Assembly (NCBI RefSeq): GCF_010686705.1
Contig: NZ_JAAGWY010000004.1
Coordinates: forward strand, 248,001-312,000
Source of the DNA: Leifsonia tongyongensis
GTDB taxonomy: Bacteria; Actinomycetota; Actinomycetes; Actinomycetales; Microbacteriaceae
Length of the DNA: 64,000 nucleotides
Direction of reading: 5' to 3'
The translations under genes were made by a program, and so were the position numbers. Position 1 is the stretch's first letter. The number at the start of each line of letters is the position of its first letter. This document shows, one piece after another, positions 1 through 9,050 of the stretch. The notes under the pieces are model-generated. The model saw only the letters and a program-made list of their open reading frames with translations. It made no database searches and was not told the origin of the DNA.

Positions 1-17
1 AGCAGTTCGCACTCAAC

Positions 18-51
18 GGATGCCCGTCCCGGTTCGCCGGGGCGGGCATCC
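18..51. terminator. Strong hairpin with UUCG loop
   Basis: A 15-bp stem (18-32 with 37-51, one G-U wobble) closes on a TTCG tetraloop. It lies 44 bp beyond the stop codon of the Lrp gene and near the window edge, so it could end that gene or a gene to the left. There is no T-tract on either side, as is common for actinobacterial terminators. Confidence 0.6.
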
Positions 52-87
52 GTCGTCTGTGCCGTCGTCTGTGCAGTCGTCTGTGCC
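52..87. repeat. Three 12-bp tandem repeats
   Basis: Three head-to-tail copies of GTCGTCTGTGCC (52-63, 64-75 with one change, 76-87) lie between the hairpin and the Lrp stop codon. They are non-coding with no visible function. Slipped-strand duplication is the simplest origin. Confidence 0.8.
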
Positions 88-94
88 GCCCCGC

Positions 95-562
95 TCAGCG
101 CAAGCGCTGCTCCAGGAGCGGGCGGATGCGGTACGGGATGAGCTCGCCCATGTCGAGCGCGGTCTCGGTGCGCTCGACGCCGTCGCACGCGAGGATCGCA
201 CCGTTGATCCGGAACAGGTCTTCCGCATCCAGGCACACGCAGCGCACCAGCAGGTCGCTCGGCCCGCTGAGTCCGTGCGCCTGGATGATCTCGGGGATCG
301 CGGCGAGCGATTGGACGATCCGGGCGAGTTTCTGCTGCTGCACGTGCACCGTGATGAAGGCGGTCAGGGGATATCCGGCAGCGGCCGGATCGATGCGCCG
401 ATCGAAGGCGAGGAACACACCCGAGCGCTCCAGCTGAGCCATTCGCGCCTGAACCGTGTTGCGGCTGAGGCCGAGTTCGTCGGCGAGCGAGACGTACGTC
501 GCGCGCGGTTCTCTGCTGAGGGCTATGAGAAGCTGGAAATCGGTGCTGTCGAGGCTGCGCAT
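95..562 (-). CDS. Lrp/AsnC-family transcriptional regulator
   Basis: This is a 155-aa protein of normal Lrp/AsnC length. The N-terminal helix-turn-helix (about residues 5-55, LSRNTVQARMAQLE) is followed by an alpha/beta effector and oligomerisation domain (about 65-150). The ATG at 560-562 is chosen because Lrp homology begins there; the longer upstream reading is not Lrp-like. A TAGATT hexamer 7 nt upstream fits a leaderless transcript. The gene diverges from the BCKDH genes, as BkdR does in Pseudomonas. It probably senses a branched-chain amino acid or keto acid and controls bkd. That role is inferred from position. Confidence 0.9.
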   Translation of the reverse strand: MRSLDSTDFQLLIALSREPRATYVSLADELGLSRNTVQARMAQLERSGVFLAFDRRIDPAAAGYPLTAFITVHVQQQKLARIVQSLAAIPEIIQAHGLSGPSDLLVRCVCLDAEDLFRINGAILACDGVERTETALDMGELIPYRIRPLLEQRLR

Positions 563-569
563 AGTGCGA

Positions 570-575
570 AATCTA
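570..575 (-). promoter_or_regulatory. -10 element of the Lrp gene (leaderless type)
   Basis: TAGATT on the minus strand, 7 nt before the ATG. Transcription would start at or next to the start codon. Confidence 0.5.
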
Positions 576-598
576 GCAGGTCGCGACACGCCAGAACA

Positions 599-645
599 GT
601 GCATCGTGCACACCGCGCGTGTTGCTGGTTGTGCTTTGTGAGCAC
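599..645. promoter_or_regulatory. Two inverted repeats between lrp and bkdA
   Basis: GTGCA-N3-TGCAC (599-611) and GTGCT-N5-AGCAC (631-645) have centres 33 bp apart, about three helical turns. They lie in the 182-bp divergent promoter region. They are candidate binding sites for the Lrp-type regulator, inferred from symmetry and spacing only. Confidence 0.4.
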
Positions 646-744
646 GCAGCGTACCGTCAGAGGTACTTTCGGCAAGGACGCCGAGGGCCGGTCGACGCGC
701 CACGAACGCAACGACCGGGCGAAGAGCGAAGGCTGCGTGCACCC

Positions 745-2016
745 ATGTCAACCGAGAATGTTTCCGCCGGCACCGTCTCCGTCGACGAACACGTCGAACG
801 GGCCCACTCCGCCGAGCCGTCCGAGCGCATGGATGAGATCCAGCTCGGCGCGCTCCATCTGGGCGACATCGACACCGTTCAGCTCCTGACCCCCGACGGC
901 GCCCGACTCTCCGACTCGCGCTACGACGCCTGGGTGGCCGACGTCGGCGACGAGCAGCTTCTGGCCCTCTACGAGGACATGGTGGTCATCCGCCGGATCG
1001 ACACCGAGGCGACAGCACTGCAGCGCCAGGGCGAACTGGGCCTGTGGCCGCCGCTTCTCGGGCAGGAGGCCGCCCAGGTCGGTTCGGGTCGCGCACTCCG
1101 CAGCGACGACTTCGTGTTCTCCAGCTACCGCGAGAACGGCGTCGCATACTGCCGTGGCGCAGATCTCACCGATCTCGTCCGGGTGTGGCGCGGGACGACC
1201 GCTTCGGGCTGGGATCCGTACGCGATCAACATGGCGACGCCTCAGGTCATCATCGGCGCCCAGACGTTGCACGCGACCGGGTACGCGATCGGCATCCAGA
1301 ACGATGGGTCGGATGCGGTCGCCGTCGCCTACTTCGGGGACGGCGCGACGAGCGAGGGCGACGTCACCGAGGCGATGATCTTCGCCGCGACGTATTCGGC
1401 GCCCGTGATCTTCTTCTGCCAGAACAACCAGTGGGCGATCTCCGAGCCGGTGACCCTCCAGGCGCAGCGGCCGGTCGCCGAACGCGCTCCGGGCTTCGGC
1501 ATCCCGAGCGTCCGGGTCGACGGAAACGATGTGCTCGCCGTGATGGCGGTCACCCGGCTCGCTCTTGATCGCGCGCGCGGCGGAGGCGGTCCCACGTTCA
1601 TCGAGGCGGTCACGTACCGCATGGGGCCGCACACGACCGCCGACGACCCGACGCGCTACCGCGAGGCGTCCGAGGTGGAGTCGTGGCGCGCGAAGGACCC
1701 GATCGCCCGGCTTGCCGCCTACCTGACGGAGCGGGGCCTGATGACCGACGAGCGCTCGGAGGCGGTCTCGGCGAAAGCGGATGCGGTGGCGGCCGAGCTG
1801 CGCGCCGGCTGCATCGCTCTGCCCGACCCCGAGCCCATGGCGGTGTTCGACCACGTGTACAGCACGTCTCATACGGGGCTGTCCCGCCAGCGCGACCATT
1901 ACAGCCGATACCTCCGCACGTTCGTCGGCGAAGACACGACGCCGAGCCAGGCGCTCCGCGAGCACGACAGGCTCGACCAGGACAGGCTCGGCCACCAGGA
2001 CAGGAAAGTATCATGA
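745..2016 (+). CDS. bkdA: Branched-chain 2-oxoacid dehydrogenase E1 alpha subunit
   Basis: This 423-aa thiamine-diphosphate enzyme subunit forms the E1 decarboxylase with the next gene. The TPP-binding motif runs from GDG at 198-200 to NN at 227-228, and the GPHTTADDPTRY segment of the phosphorylation-loop region is present. It oxidatively decarboxylates branched-chain 2-oxo acids; pyruvate cannot be excluded from sequence alone, but the leucine-pathway neighbours favour BCKDH. The start is the ATG at 745. An in-frame ATG at 829 is an alternative and would remove 28 poorly conserved residues. The C-terminal tail is built from a short duplicated Asp/Arg-rich segment. The stop overlaps the next start (ATGA). 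Confidence 0.88.
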   Translation: MSTENVSAGTVSVDEHVERAHSAEPSERMDEIQLGALHLGDIDTVQLLTPDGARLSDSRYDAWVADVGDEQLLALYEDMVVIRRIDTEATALQRQGELGLWPPLLGQEAAQVGSGRALRSDDFVFSSYRENGVAYCRGADLTDLVRVWRGTTASGWDPYAINMATPQVIIGAQTLHATGYAIGIQNDGSDAVAVAYFGDGATSEGDVTEAMIFAATYSAPVIFFCQNNQWAISEPVTLQAQRPVAERAPGFGIPSVRVDGNDVLAVMAVTRLALDRARGGGGPTFIEAVTYRMGPHTTADDPTRYREASEVESWRAKDPIARLAAYLTERGLMTDERSEAVSAKADAVAAELRAGCIALPDPEPMAVFDHVYSTSHTGLSRQRDHYSRYLRTFVGEDTTPSQALREHDRLDQDRLGHQDRKVS

Positions 2017-3023
2017 CAACACTGACGATGGCGAAGGCGATCAACGCCGGACTCAGGCGGTCGCTCGCCACGGATGACAAGGTCGTCCTGATGGGTGAGG
2101 ACATCGGCCGCCTCGGCGGCGTGTACCGCGTCACCGACGGGCTGCAGGCCGAGTTCGGCGCCCGCAGGGTGATGGACACGCCCCTGGCGGAGTCGGGCAT
2201 CCTCGGCACCGCTGTCGGCCTCGCCTATCGCGGCTTCCGCCCGGTCTGCGAAATCCAGTTCGACGGTTTCATCTACCCGGCGTTCGACCAGATCGTCAGC
2301 CAGGTGGCGCGGATGCACTACCGGACCCGCGGCATCGTGAAGATGCCGATCACCATCCGGGTTCCGTTCGCGGGCGGCATCGGTGCCGCCGAGCACCACT
2401 CGGATTCGCCGGAGGCCTACTTCGCGCACGCAGCGGGACTCCGGGTCGTGAGCGTCGCCGACCCCCAGGATGCGTACACGATGATCCAGCAGGCGATCGC
2501 GTGCGACGACCCTGTGCTGTATTTCGAGCCGAAGCGCCGCTACCACGTCAAGGGCGAGGTCGACGAGCTGACGCCGCTCGACGATGCGCGCCCGATGGGC
2601 ACGGCCAAGATCGTGACGCCGGGAACGGATGTGACCCTGGTCGCGTACGGTCCGCTCGTCCAGACGGCCAAGGACGCCGCGGTCGCCGCATCCGACGAGG
2701 GCATCTCCGTCGAGGTGATCGATCTCCGCTCGCTCGCGCCTGTCGACTTCGACACCGTCGTCGCCTCCGTCCGCAAGACCGGCCGGCTCGTCGTCACGCA
2801 TGAGGCGGCGCAGTCCGGCGGCCTCGGCGCCGAGGTCGCTGCGAGCATCACCGAGCGGTGCTTCTACTATCTCGAGCACGCGCCGGTGCGGGTGACCGGA
2901 CACGACATCCCCTACCCGCCGGCGAAGCTCGAGCAGTACCACGTTCCCGACCTGGACCGCATCCTCGACGGTGTGGACCGCGCGATGGACCGGCCGAACT
3001 CGCTGACCGGTGTGGAGGACTGA
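2013..3023 (+). CDS. bkdB: Branched-chain 2-oxoacid dehydrogenase E1 beta subunit
   Basis: A 336-aa transketolase-type beta subunit that completes the E1 alpha2beta2 active site. It has the early MGEDIGRLGGVYRVT segment, the PFAGGIGAAEHHSDSPEAYF region that lines the active site, and the C-terminal transketolase domain with VIDLRSLAPVD. The length is normal. The ATG overlaps the E1 alpha stop by 4 nt, so the two chains are probably translationally coupled for equal stoichiometry. E2 follows one base after the stop. Confidence 0.92.
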   Translation: MTTLTMAKAINAGLRRSLATDDKVVLMGEDIGRLGGVYRVTDGLQAEFGARRVMDTPLAESGILGTAVGLAYRGFRPVCEIQFDGFIYPAFDQIVSQVARMHYRTRGIVKMPITIRVPFAGGIGAAEHHSDSPEAYFAHAAGLRVVSVADPQDAYTMIQQAIACDDPVLYFEPKRRYHVKGEVDELTPLDDARPMGTAKIVTPGTDVTLVAYGPLVQTAKDAAVAASDEGISVEVIDLRSLAPVDFDTVVASVRKTGRLVVTHEAAQSGGLGAEVAASITERCFYYLEHAPVRVTGHDIPYPPAKLEQYHVPDLDRILDGVDRAMDRPNSLTGVED

Positions 3024-3024
3024 C

Positions 3025-4494
3025 GTGGGTGTCATCAAGGATTTCGCTCTGCCCGACCTCGGTGAGGGACTCACCGAGTCCGAGCTGGTCGAATGGCATG
3101 TGGCCGTGGGCGACACGGTCCAGCTGAACCAGATCATTGCGGATGTGGAGACCGCAAAGGCGCTCGTCGAGCTGCCGGCACCGTGGTCCGGTGTCATCTC
3201 CCGCCTGTATGTCGAACCGGGCGTGACGGTGAACGTGGGGGAGCGGATCGTCGCATTCGAGGTGGAAGGCGACCCGGGCGACGGTGTTCGGCTGGACGAT
3301 TCGAGCACGGCTGCGGAGGCGCCGGACGCTCCGGAACCCAATCTGGTGGGCTACGGCGCGCGGGCCGACTCGGCTGCGCGTCCGGCGCGCCGTGTGCGTC
3401 CCGGTCTTGCGACCACTGAGCAGGTACCGGCGTCGACACCCGGGTCGACCGCGCCCGAACAGCAGCACGAGGACCAGCAGCAGCCGCAGCCTGCAGCGAC
3501 CGCGACGCCTGCTCCGACAGTGACAGCGACTCCGACAGTGACAGCGACTCCGATAGTGACAGCGACTCCGACAGTGACCGAACAGGCGACATCGACCGCG
3601 ACCCCGGAACGCCCTCGGGCGACGCCTCCCGTGCGCAAGCTGGCCCGCGAACTCGGCGTCGACCTGTCCGAGGTTCCGGCGACCGGCGACCGCGGACTCG
3701 TCACACGCCACGACGTGGAACAGTTCTCCGCGCGCGTGACGGCACCCGTCGCCGAGCAGGCGCCCGCGCCCCGTCTCCCGCGCACCGGACGGGAGCGCGA
3801 GACGCGCATCCCGATCCGCGGAGTGCGCAAGCACACGGCGGAGGCGATGGTCCAGAGCGCGTTCACCGCACCGCACGCGACCGTGTTCCTCACGGTCGAC
3901 GTGACCGAGACGACGTCGATGCTGGAGCGGATGAAGACGGACCGCGCCTTCGAGGGCGTCCGGATGTCCTTCCTCGTCGTCGTCGCCAAGGCGATGTGCA
4001 TCGCGGCATCACGCACGCCGTCGATCAATTCGCGCTGGGACGCCCAGGCGAACGAGATCGTGGAGTTCGGCTACGTCAATCTCGGCATCGCCGCCGCGAC
4101 TCCGCGCGGGCTGCTGGTACCGACGATTCCGGATGCGGACCAGCTGACGCTCGTCGAACTCGCCCGGGCGCTCACCGACCTGGTCGCGGTCGCCCGGGAG
4201 GGCCGCACGCCGCCGGAGCGGCTCACGGGCGGGACCCTCTCGGTCTCGAACGTCGGGGTGTTCGGCGTCGACACGGGCACACCCATCCTGAATCCGGGTG
4301 AGGCGGGCATTCTCGCGCTGGGTGCAGTGCGGCGGCAGCCGTGGGAGCACGACGGCGGGATCGCCCTGCGCGATGTCGTGACGCTCAGCGTCTCGTTCGA
4401 TCACCGTCTCGTAGACGGCGAGCAGGCATCCCGGTTCATCGCGGATGTCGGGCGGATCCTGTCCGAGCCCGGTTCCGTGCTGACGATGGTCTGA
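3025..4494 (+). CDS. bkdC: Dihydrolipoamide acyltransferase, E2 of BCKDH
   Basis: This 489-aa E2 core protein moves the acyl group from E1 to CoA. An N-terminal lipoyl domain (about 1-80, lipoyl Lys45 in ETAKA) is followed by a Pro/Thr/Ala-rich linker, a peripheral subunit-binding domain (about 200-238), a second linker and the acyltransferase domain (about 261-489) with the HRLVDG catalytic motif (His460, Asp464). The GTG start at 3025 has GGAGG six bases upstream. An in-frame GTG at 3010 is less likely. Only one lipoyl domain is present. No dihydrolipoamide dehydrogenase (E3) gene is nearby, so E3 must come from elsewhere. Confidence 0.93.
   Translation: MGVIKDFALPDLGEGLTESELVEWHVAVGDTVQLNQIIADVETAKALVELPAPWSGVISRLYVEPGVTVNVGERIVAFEVEGDPGDGVRLDDSSTAAEAPDAPEPNLVGYGARADSAARPARRVRPGLATTEQVPASTPGSTAPEQQHEDQQQPQPAATATPAPTVTATPTVTATPIVTATPTVTEQATSTATPERPRATPPVRKLARELGVDLSEVPATGDRGLVTRHDVEQFSARVTAPVAEQAPAPRLPRTGRERETRIPIRGVRKHTAEAMVQSAFTAPHATVFLTVDVTETTSMLERMKTDRAFEGVRMSFLVVVAKAMCIAASRTPSINSRWDAQANEIVEFGYVNLGIAAATPRGLLVPTIPDADQLTLVELARALTDLVAVAREGRTPPERLTGGTLSVSNVGVFGVDTGTPILNPGEAGILALGAVRRQPWEHDGGIALRDVVTLSVSFDHRLVDGEQASRFIADVGRILSEPGSVLTMV
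3514..3578 (+). repeat. 18-bp coding tandem repeat in the E2 linker
   Basis: Three full copies and a partial fourth copy of CCGACAGTGACAGCGACT encode repeated Pro-Thr-Val-Thr-Ala-Thr units (about residues 164-185). They form the flexible swinging-arm linker after the lipoyl domain. Copies are nearly identical in DNA, which suggests recent expansion. Confidence 0.9.
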
Positions 4495-4507
4495 CCGGCT
4501 CGGTCAG
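4491..4507. terminator. Hairpin spanning both convergent stop codons
   Basis: A 7-bp perfect stem CTGACCG/CGGTCAG with a 3-nt loop contains the bkdC stop (4492-4494) and the tetR stop (4504-4506). It is probably a bidirectional end signal. There is no T-run. Confidence 0.45.
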
Positions 4508-5124
4508 CGGACAGGGGCGTTGAGTCCTGCCCACGCCATGGCTTCGAGCACCGGCCGGGCTGTGGCCGGGTCGATGGCCCGGCCGTGGGTGCGCGCGCTG
4601 TGCGGCGTCGAGTTGATGAGGCCGAACGTGGCCTGGACGCGCACCCGGAGCACGGTCGCGTCGAGCGAGGGGTGCAGGCGGCCGAGCACGGCGGTCCACT
4701 GCTCGATGTAGCGGCGCTGGAGGCTCCGCACCTCGCGGCGGTCTTCGTCGGCCAGGGAGTCCAGATCGCGGTCCTGCACGCGGATCACGTCCGGGTTGCC
4801 GAGTGCGAAGTCGGCGTGGAAGGCGATCAGCGATCGGAGCGCCAGCGCGTCGTCCGCCGACCTCTCGACGACCGCCCTGCCTCCGTCGAGAAGGTCCTGG
4901 CTGACGCCGACCAGCAGGGCCGCGAGCACGGCCTGCTTACCGGCGAAGTGGCGGTAGACCGCCGGTCCGCTCACGCCGACCGCGGTGCCGAGGTCTTCGA
5001 TCGAGACACCGTTGAAGCCCCTGTCGGCGAAGAGTTTGGCGGCGGCGTCGAGAAGGGCTGCGCGGCGGTCGGCTTTGGCCTGGCTCCGCTGGGTCGGGCG
5101 GGCGCCGTCCACGACTTCTGTCAC
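4504..5124 (-). CDS. TetR-family repressor of the leucine catabolic operon (BkaR-like)
   Basis: A 206-aa TetR regulator. The DNA-binding domain (about residues 20-68) has GVSGPAVYRHFAGK as its recognition-helix segment; the rest is a divergent helical ligand domain. The GTG at 5122-5124 is chosen because AAGGAG lies 7 nt upstream; a TTG at 5148 would be 8 codons longer. It diverges from the carboxylase operon, and two copies of a 16-bp palindrome sit between them. The position matches Rv2506 (BkaR) in M. tuberculosis, a repressor of the equivalent operon. The inducer is probably an acyl-CoA or pathway intermediate; this is inferred. Confidence 0.88.
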   Translation of the reverse strand: MTEVVDGARPTQRSQAKADRRAALLDAAAKLFADRGFNGVSIEDLGTAVGVSGPAVYRHFAGKQAVLAALLVGVSQDLLDGGRAVVERSADDALALRSLIAFHADFALGNPDVIRVQDRDLDSLADEDRREVRSLQRRYIEQWTAVLGRLHPSLDATVLRVRVQATFGLINSTPHSARTHGRAIDPATARPVLEAMAWAGLNAPVR

Positions 5125-5151
5125 GTGGCTGCTCCTTGCGCTGGACAATTC

Positions 5152-5195
5152 GGTTAATGAACACTAACCTAAATGTGAGTTAGTGGCTACTAACT
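5152..5195. promoter_or_regulatory. Paired TetR operator
   Basis: Two 16-bp palindromes of the form GTTARTG-NN-YACTAAC, at 5153-5168 and 5179-5194, have centres 26 bp apart. Outer bases extend the symmetry (GG..CC at 5152/5169, A..T at 5178/5195). They lie between the divergent tetR and carboxylase genes in an AT-rich island. This is the expected place for autoregulation plus operon repression. Confidence 0.72.
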
Positions 5196-5229
5196 GAACG
5201 GATGCGACGAGGGAGTCGGCGAATAGCTC

Positions 5230-6837
5230 ATGCACACGCTCACGACGGCGATCGAAACCGGGGACGCGCGCTTCACCGCCAACGACGAGGCCCAGCGCGC
5301 TCTCGTCGCCGAGTTGCACGAACGCCTCGAGGTCGCGGCTGCGGGCGGCCCTGAGCGCTCGCGAGAGCGTCACGTCGCGCGTGGCAAGCTGCTTCCCCGG
5401 GACCGCATCGACGAGCTCCTCGACGATGGCAGCCCGTTCCTCGAGATCGCTCCGCTCGCTGCGACCGGGCTCTACGACGACGAGTGCCCCGCGGCCGGCC
5501 TCATCGCCGGCATCGGGCTCGTACACGGCCGCCAGGTGCTCGTCATCTGCAACGACGCCACCGTCAAGGGCGGCACGTACTACCCGATGACCGTCAAGAA
5601 GCACCTGCGCGCACAGGAGATCGCCCTCGAGAACCGGCTTCCGTGCATCTACCTCGTCGACTCGGGCGGGGCGTTCCTGCCGATGCAGGACGAGGTCTTC
5701 CCCGATCGCGACCATTTCGGGCGCATCTTCTTCAACCAGGCACGCATGTCGGCCGCCAAGATCCCGCAGATCGCCGCCGTGCTCGGTTCGTGCACCGCCG
5801 GCGGCGCGTACGTGCCGGCGATGAGCGATGAGACAGTGATCGTCCGCAACCAGGGCACGATCTTCCTCGGCGGCCCGCCGCTCGTGAAGGCGGCCATCGG
5901 CGAGGTCGTCACCGCCGAGGAGCTCGGCGGCGGAGAACTGCACGCCCGCACGTCCGGCGTCGTCGACCATCTCGCCGAGAACGACCGCCACGCGCTGCAG
6001 ATCGTCCGCGACATCGTCGCCACCCTTCCCGCACCGGCGGAGCCGGCGTGGCGGGTCATCGAGACCCGGGAGCCGGCGGTCGACCCATCGTCGCTCTACG
6101 GCGTGGTGCCGGTCGACGTCCAGGCCCCGTACGACGTGCGCGAGGTGATCGCGCGCTTGGTGGATGCCAGCGAGTTCCACGAGTTCAAGGCGGAGTACGG
6201 TCCTACTCTCGTCACAGGCTTCGCGCACATCCACGGTCATCCGGTCGGCATCGTCGCCAACAACGGCGTGCTGTTCAGCGAGTCCGCCCTCAAGGGTGCG
6301 CACTTCATCGAACTGTGCGACCAGCGGGGCATCCCGCTGCTGTTCCTCCAGAACATCTCCGGCTTCATGGTCGGGCGCGACTACGAGGCGGGCGGGATCG
6401 CCAAGCACGGCGCGAAGATGGTCACGGCGGTCGCAACGACGCGGGTGCCCAAGCTGACCGTCGTGATCGGCGGATCGTTCGGCGCGGGCAACTACTCGAT
6501 GTGCGGCCGGGCGTACTCGCCGCGCTTCCTCTGGATGTGGCCGGCGAGCCGCATCTCGGTCATGGGCGGCGCGCAGGCGTCGTCGGTGCTGGCCACCGTC
6601 AAACGCGAGCAGCTCGAGGGCCGCGGTGAAGACTGGTCGGCAGAGGACGAGGCGGCCTTCAAGGCCCCGATCGCCGAGCAGTACGAACATCAGGGAAGCC
6701 CTTACTATTCGACCGGCAGGCTCTGGGACGACGGTGTCATCGACCCCGCCGACACCCGCACCATTCTCGGGCTCGCCCTCGACACCTGCTCCCGTACCCC
6801 GCTGGCCGACTCGGCCTTCGGCCTGTTCCGGATGTGA
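5230..6837 (+). CDS. accD1: Methylcrotonyl-CoA-type carboxylase beta (carboxyltransferase) subunit
   Basis: A 535-aa carboxyltransferase subunit that moves CO2 from carboxybiotin to an acyl-CoA. Two crotonase-fold halves are visible: the N-terminal half with [20 protein letters not shown] and the [16 protein letters not shown] oxyanion region, and the C-terminal half with [23 protein letters not shown] and [16 protein letters not shown]. The [15 protein letters not shown] signature is typical of methylcrotonyl-CoA carboxylase rather than propionyl-CoA carboxylase. It is the first gene of the operon behind the TetR operator pair. A GGGAG lies 14 nt before the ATG, which is a long spacing. Confidence 0.9.
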   Translation: MHTLTTAIETGDARFTANDEAQRALVAELHERLEVAAAGGPERSRERHVARGKLLPRDRIDELLDDGSPFLEIAPLAATGLYDDECPAAGLIAGIGLVHGRQVLVICNDATVKGGTYYPMTVKKHLRAQEIALENRLPCIYLVDSGGAFLPMQDEVFPDRDHFGRIFFNQARMSAAKIPQIAAVLGSCTAGGAYVPAMSDETVIVRNQGTIFLGGPPLVKAAIGEVVTAEELGGGELHARTSGVVDHLAENDRHALQIVRDIVATLPAPAEPAWRVIETREPAVDPSSLYGVVPVDVQAPYDVREVIARLVDASEFHEFKAEYGPTLVTGFAHIHGHPVGIVANNGVLFSESALKGAHFIELCDQRGIPLLFLQNISGFMVGRDYEAGGIAKHGAKMVTAVATTRVPKLTVVIGGSFGAGNYSMCGRAYSPRFLWMWPASRISVMGGAQASSVLATVKREQLEGRGEDWSAEDEAAFKAPIAEQYEHQGSPYYSTGRLWDDGVIDPADTRTILGLALDTCSRTPLADSAFGLFRM

Positions 6838-9050
6838 CGACCATGACCCCAGCAACCCACGGCGCTCCAGGCAACGTGCCCACCGCCACCCCACTGTTCG
6901 GCACCGTGCTCGTGGCCAATCGCGGCGAGATCGCCTGCCGTGTCATCCGGACGCTCCGTGAGCTCGGCATCCGTTCGGTCGCCGTCTACAGCGACCCGGA
7001 CCGAACCGCAGCGCATGTCGCGCTCGCCGACGAAGCCGTTCGCATCGGGCCGGCCCCCGCCCGCGACAGCTACCTGAACATCGACGCGATCCTCGAGGCC
7101 GCACGCCGGACGGGGGCGCAGGCCGTCCATCCGGGCTACGGCTTCCTCTCCGAGAGCGCTGCCTTCGCCGACGCCTGCGCGGCTGCGGGTGTCGCGTTCA
7201 TCGGCCCCGGAGTCGCGGCCCTCGACGTGATGGGCGACAAGATCCGGGCCAAGCTGGCCGTGGCCGAACACGGCGTTCCGACCATTCCCGGCGTCGCGAA
7301 GCCGGGACTCGACGACGCACAGCTCATCGAGGCGGCCGCCGAGGTGGGTTACCCACTGCTCGTCAAGCCCTCGGCCGGCGGAGGCGGCAAAGGTATGCAG
7401 GTGGTCCGTTCGGCCGACGAACTCCCCGACGCCCTCGCCGCCGCGCGACGCGTCGCTGCCGCGGCCTTCGGCGACGACACCCTCTTCCTCGAACGCCTCG
7501 TCGAGTCGCCCCGGCACATCGAGGTGCAGGTGCTCGCCGACACCCACGGCACGACCATCCACCTGGGCGAGCGCGAATGCTCCCTGCAGCGGAGGCACCA
7601 GAAGGTCGTCGAAGAGGCGCCCTCGCCGCTGCTCGACGCCGAGACCCGCGAGCGGATCGGCCGGGCGGCCTGCGCGGTCGCCGAGAGCGTCGACTACGTC
7701 GGCGCCGGCACCGTCGAGTTCCTCGTCTCCGACGCGTCGCCCGGCGAGTTCTTCTTCATGGAGATGAACACCCGTCTCCAGGTCGAGCACCCCGTCACCG
7801 AACTCGTCACCGGGATCGACCTGGTGGAGTGGCAGGTCAGGATCGCCGCGGGCGAGGCGCTCCCCTTCGTCCAGGATGACATCCGCCTCCGCGGTCACGC
7901 GATCGAAGTGCGGGTGTACGCCGAGAACCCCGAGCGCGACTTCCTCCCCACCGACGGCACCATCCTCGTGCTGAGCGAGCCGAGCGGAGCGGGCGTCCGC
8001 GTCGACAGCGGTCTGGTCCAGGGCAACGACATCGTTCCCGACTACGACCCGATGCTGTCGAAAGTGATCGCGTGGGGCGCGGACCGCGAGACGGCTCTCC
8101 GCCGGCTGGATGCGGCGCTGGCCGAGACGGTCATCCTGGGCGCGACGACGAACGTCGGCTACCTGCGCACCCTGCTCGCCGACGACGATGTGCGCGCCGG
8201 ACGTATCGACACCACCCTGATCGACCGCCGGTTCTCGCACCTCGTCGCCCGGGAGGCCGACGTGGCCGAGCTCGTCGCGGTCGCGTTGCTGCGTCACCTG
8301 AGCCGCAGGAACGGGCATGACCCGGCGGCGGATGCGCATTCCGGCGGTCGCGCGGCGAGCTCTGCCCTCTGGCGCACACCCGACGGCTGGCGCCTGGCCG
8401 CACCCCGGCCTTCCGCTTACCGGATCACGACCGGCCCGACCGACCGTGTCGATGTGTTCGTGCGGCAATCCGCGGGCGACGGCCGCGTCGTCGATGACGC
8501 CCGCCTCCGCGCATCCGTCACCGTCGACGGCGTCGAACACGCCGCCGAACTCGTCCTGCTGCTCGCGGCCGGGGGACTGCCGGCACGCGCATCCGTCACC
8601 CTCGACGGGCTGACGCGCGACTTCGTCTTCGCCGAGACTCCGGCGAGCACCTGGCTCGGCGCCGAGGGCCGGGCGCGCGAGTTCCGCATCCTCACCCGCA
8701 GCGAAGCGCTCGCCGAAGAGCTGGCCACCGTGATCCGTGCGGAGGGCACCGCCGACCCCGACGTGCGCTCGCCGATGCCGGGCACGGTCGTGTCGGTCGC
8801 GGTGACCCCCGGCGATCATGTGGATGCGGGCGACACCCTCGTCACCGTCGAGGCGATGAAGATGGAGCACCGTCTCACCGCACCGGTCGCCGGTATCGCC
8901 CACGTCACCGTCTCACCCGGCGACCTGGTGAAGCTCGACCAGCTCGTCGCGACGATCCACGCCGCACAACCCGTCGACGACATATCCGTTGACACCATCG
9001 CAGAGCCGACACAATCGGCCGAACCGGAGAACACCGAGGTACCGACATGA
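6834..9050 (+). CDS. accA1: Acyl-CoA carboxylase alpha subunit: biotin carboxylase + biotin carrier
   Basis: A 738-aa two-function subunit. The biotin carboxylase domain (about 22-470) has [16 protein letters not shown] at its start, the ATP-grasp glycine loop [11 protein letters not shown] and the [14 protein letters not shown] active-site stretch. A linker/BT region follows, then a carrier domain with EAMKMEH, the biotin attached to about Lys676. The start is the GTG at 6834, overlapping the previous stop as GTGA; an ATG at 6843 is in frame. Together with the beta subunit it would carboxylate 3-methylcrotonyl-CoA in leucine breakdown. Confidence 0.92.
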   Translation: MTTMTPATHGAPGNVPTATPLFGTVLVANRGEIACRVIRTLRELGIRSVAVYSDPDRTAAHVALADEAVRIGPAPARDSYLNIDAILEAARRTGAQAVHPGYGFLSESAAFADACAAAGVAFIGPGVAALDVMGDKIRAKLAVAEHGVPTIPGVAKPGLDDAQLIEAAAEVGYPLLVKPSAGGGGKGMQVVRSADELPDALAAARRVAAAAFGDDTLFLERLVESPRHIEVQVLADTHGTTIHLGERECSLQRRHQKVVEEAPSPLLDAETRERIGRAACAVAESVDYVGAGTVEFLVSDASPGEFFFMEMNTRLQVEHPVTELVTGIDLVEWQVRIAAGEALPFVQDDIRLRGHAIEVRVYAENPERDFLPTDGTILVLSEPSGAGVRVDSGLVQGNDIVPDYDPMLSKVIAWGADRETALRRLDAALAETVILGATTNVGYLRTLLADDDVRAGRIDTTLIDRRFSHLVAREADVAELVAVALLRHLSRRNGHDPAADAHSGGRAASSALWRTPDGWRLAAPRPSAYRITTGPTDRVDVFVRQSAGDGRVVDDARLRASVTVDGVEHAAELVLLLAAGGLPARASVTLDGLTRDFVFAETPASTWLGAEGRAREFRILTRSEALAEELATVIRAEGTADPDVRSPMPGTVVSVAVTPGDHVDAGDTLVTVEAMKMEHRLTAPVAGIAHVTVSPGDLVKLDQLVATIHAAQPVDDISVDTIAEPTQSAEPENTEVPT

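Noticed and set aside
1-94. Coding end of an upstream gene
   Set aside because: The frames here are short and repeat-derived; only a hairpin and tandem repeats are supported.
5164-8903. Two long minus-strand frames (576 and 732 codons) opposite the carboxylase genes
   Set aside because: Low-complexity Arg/Asp/Val-rich translations with no motif, antisense to clear enzymes.
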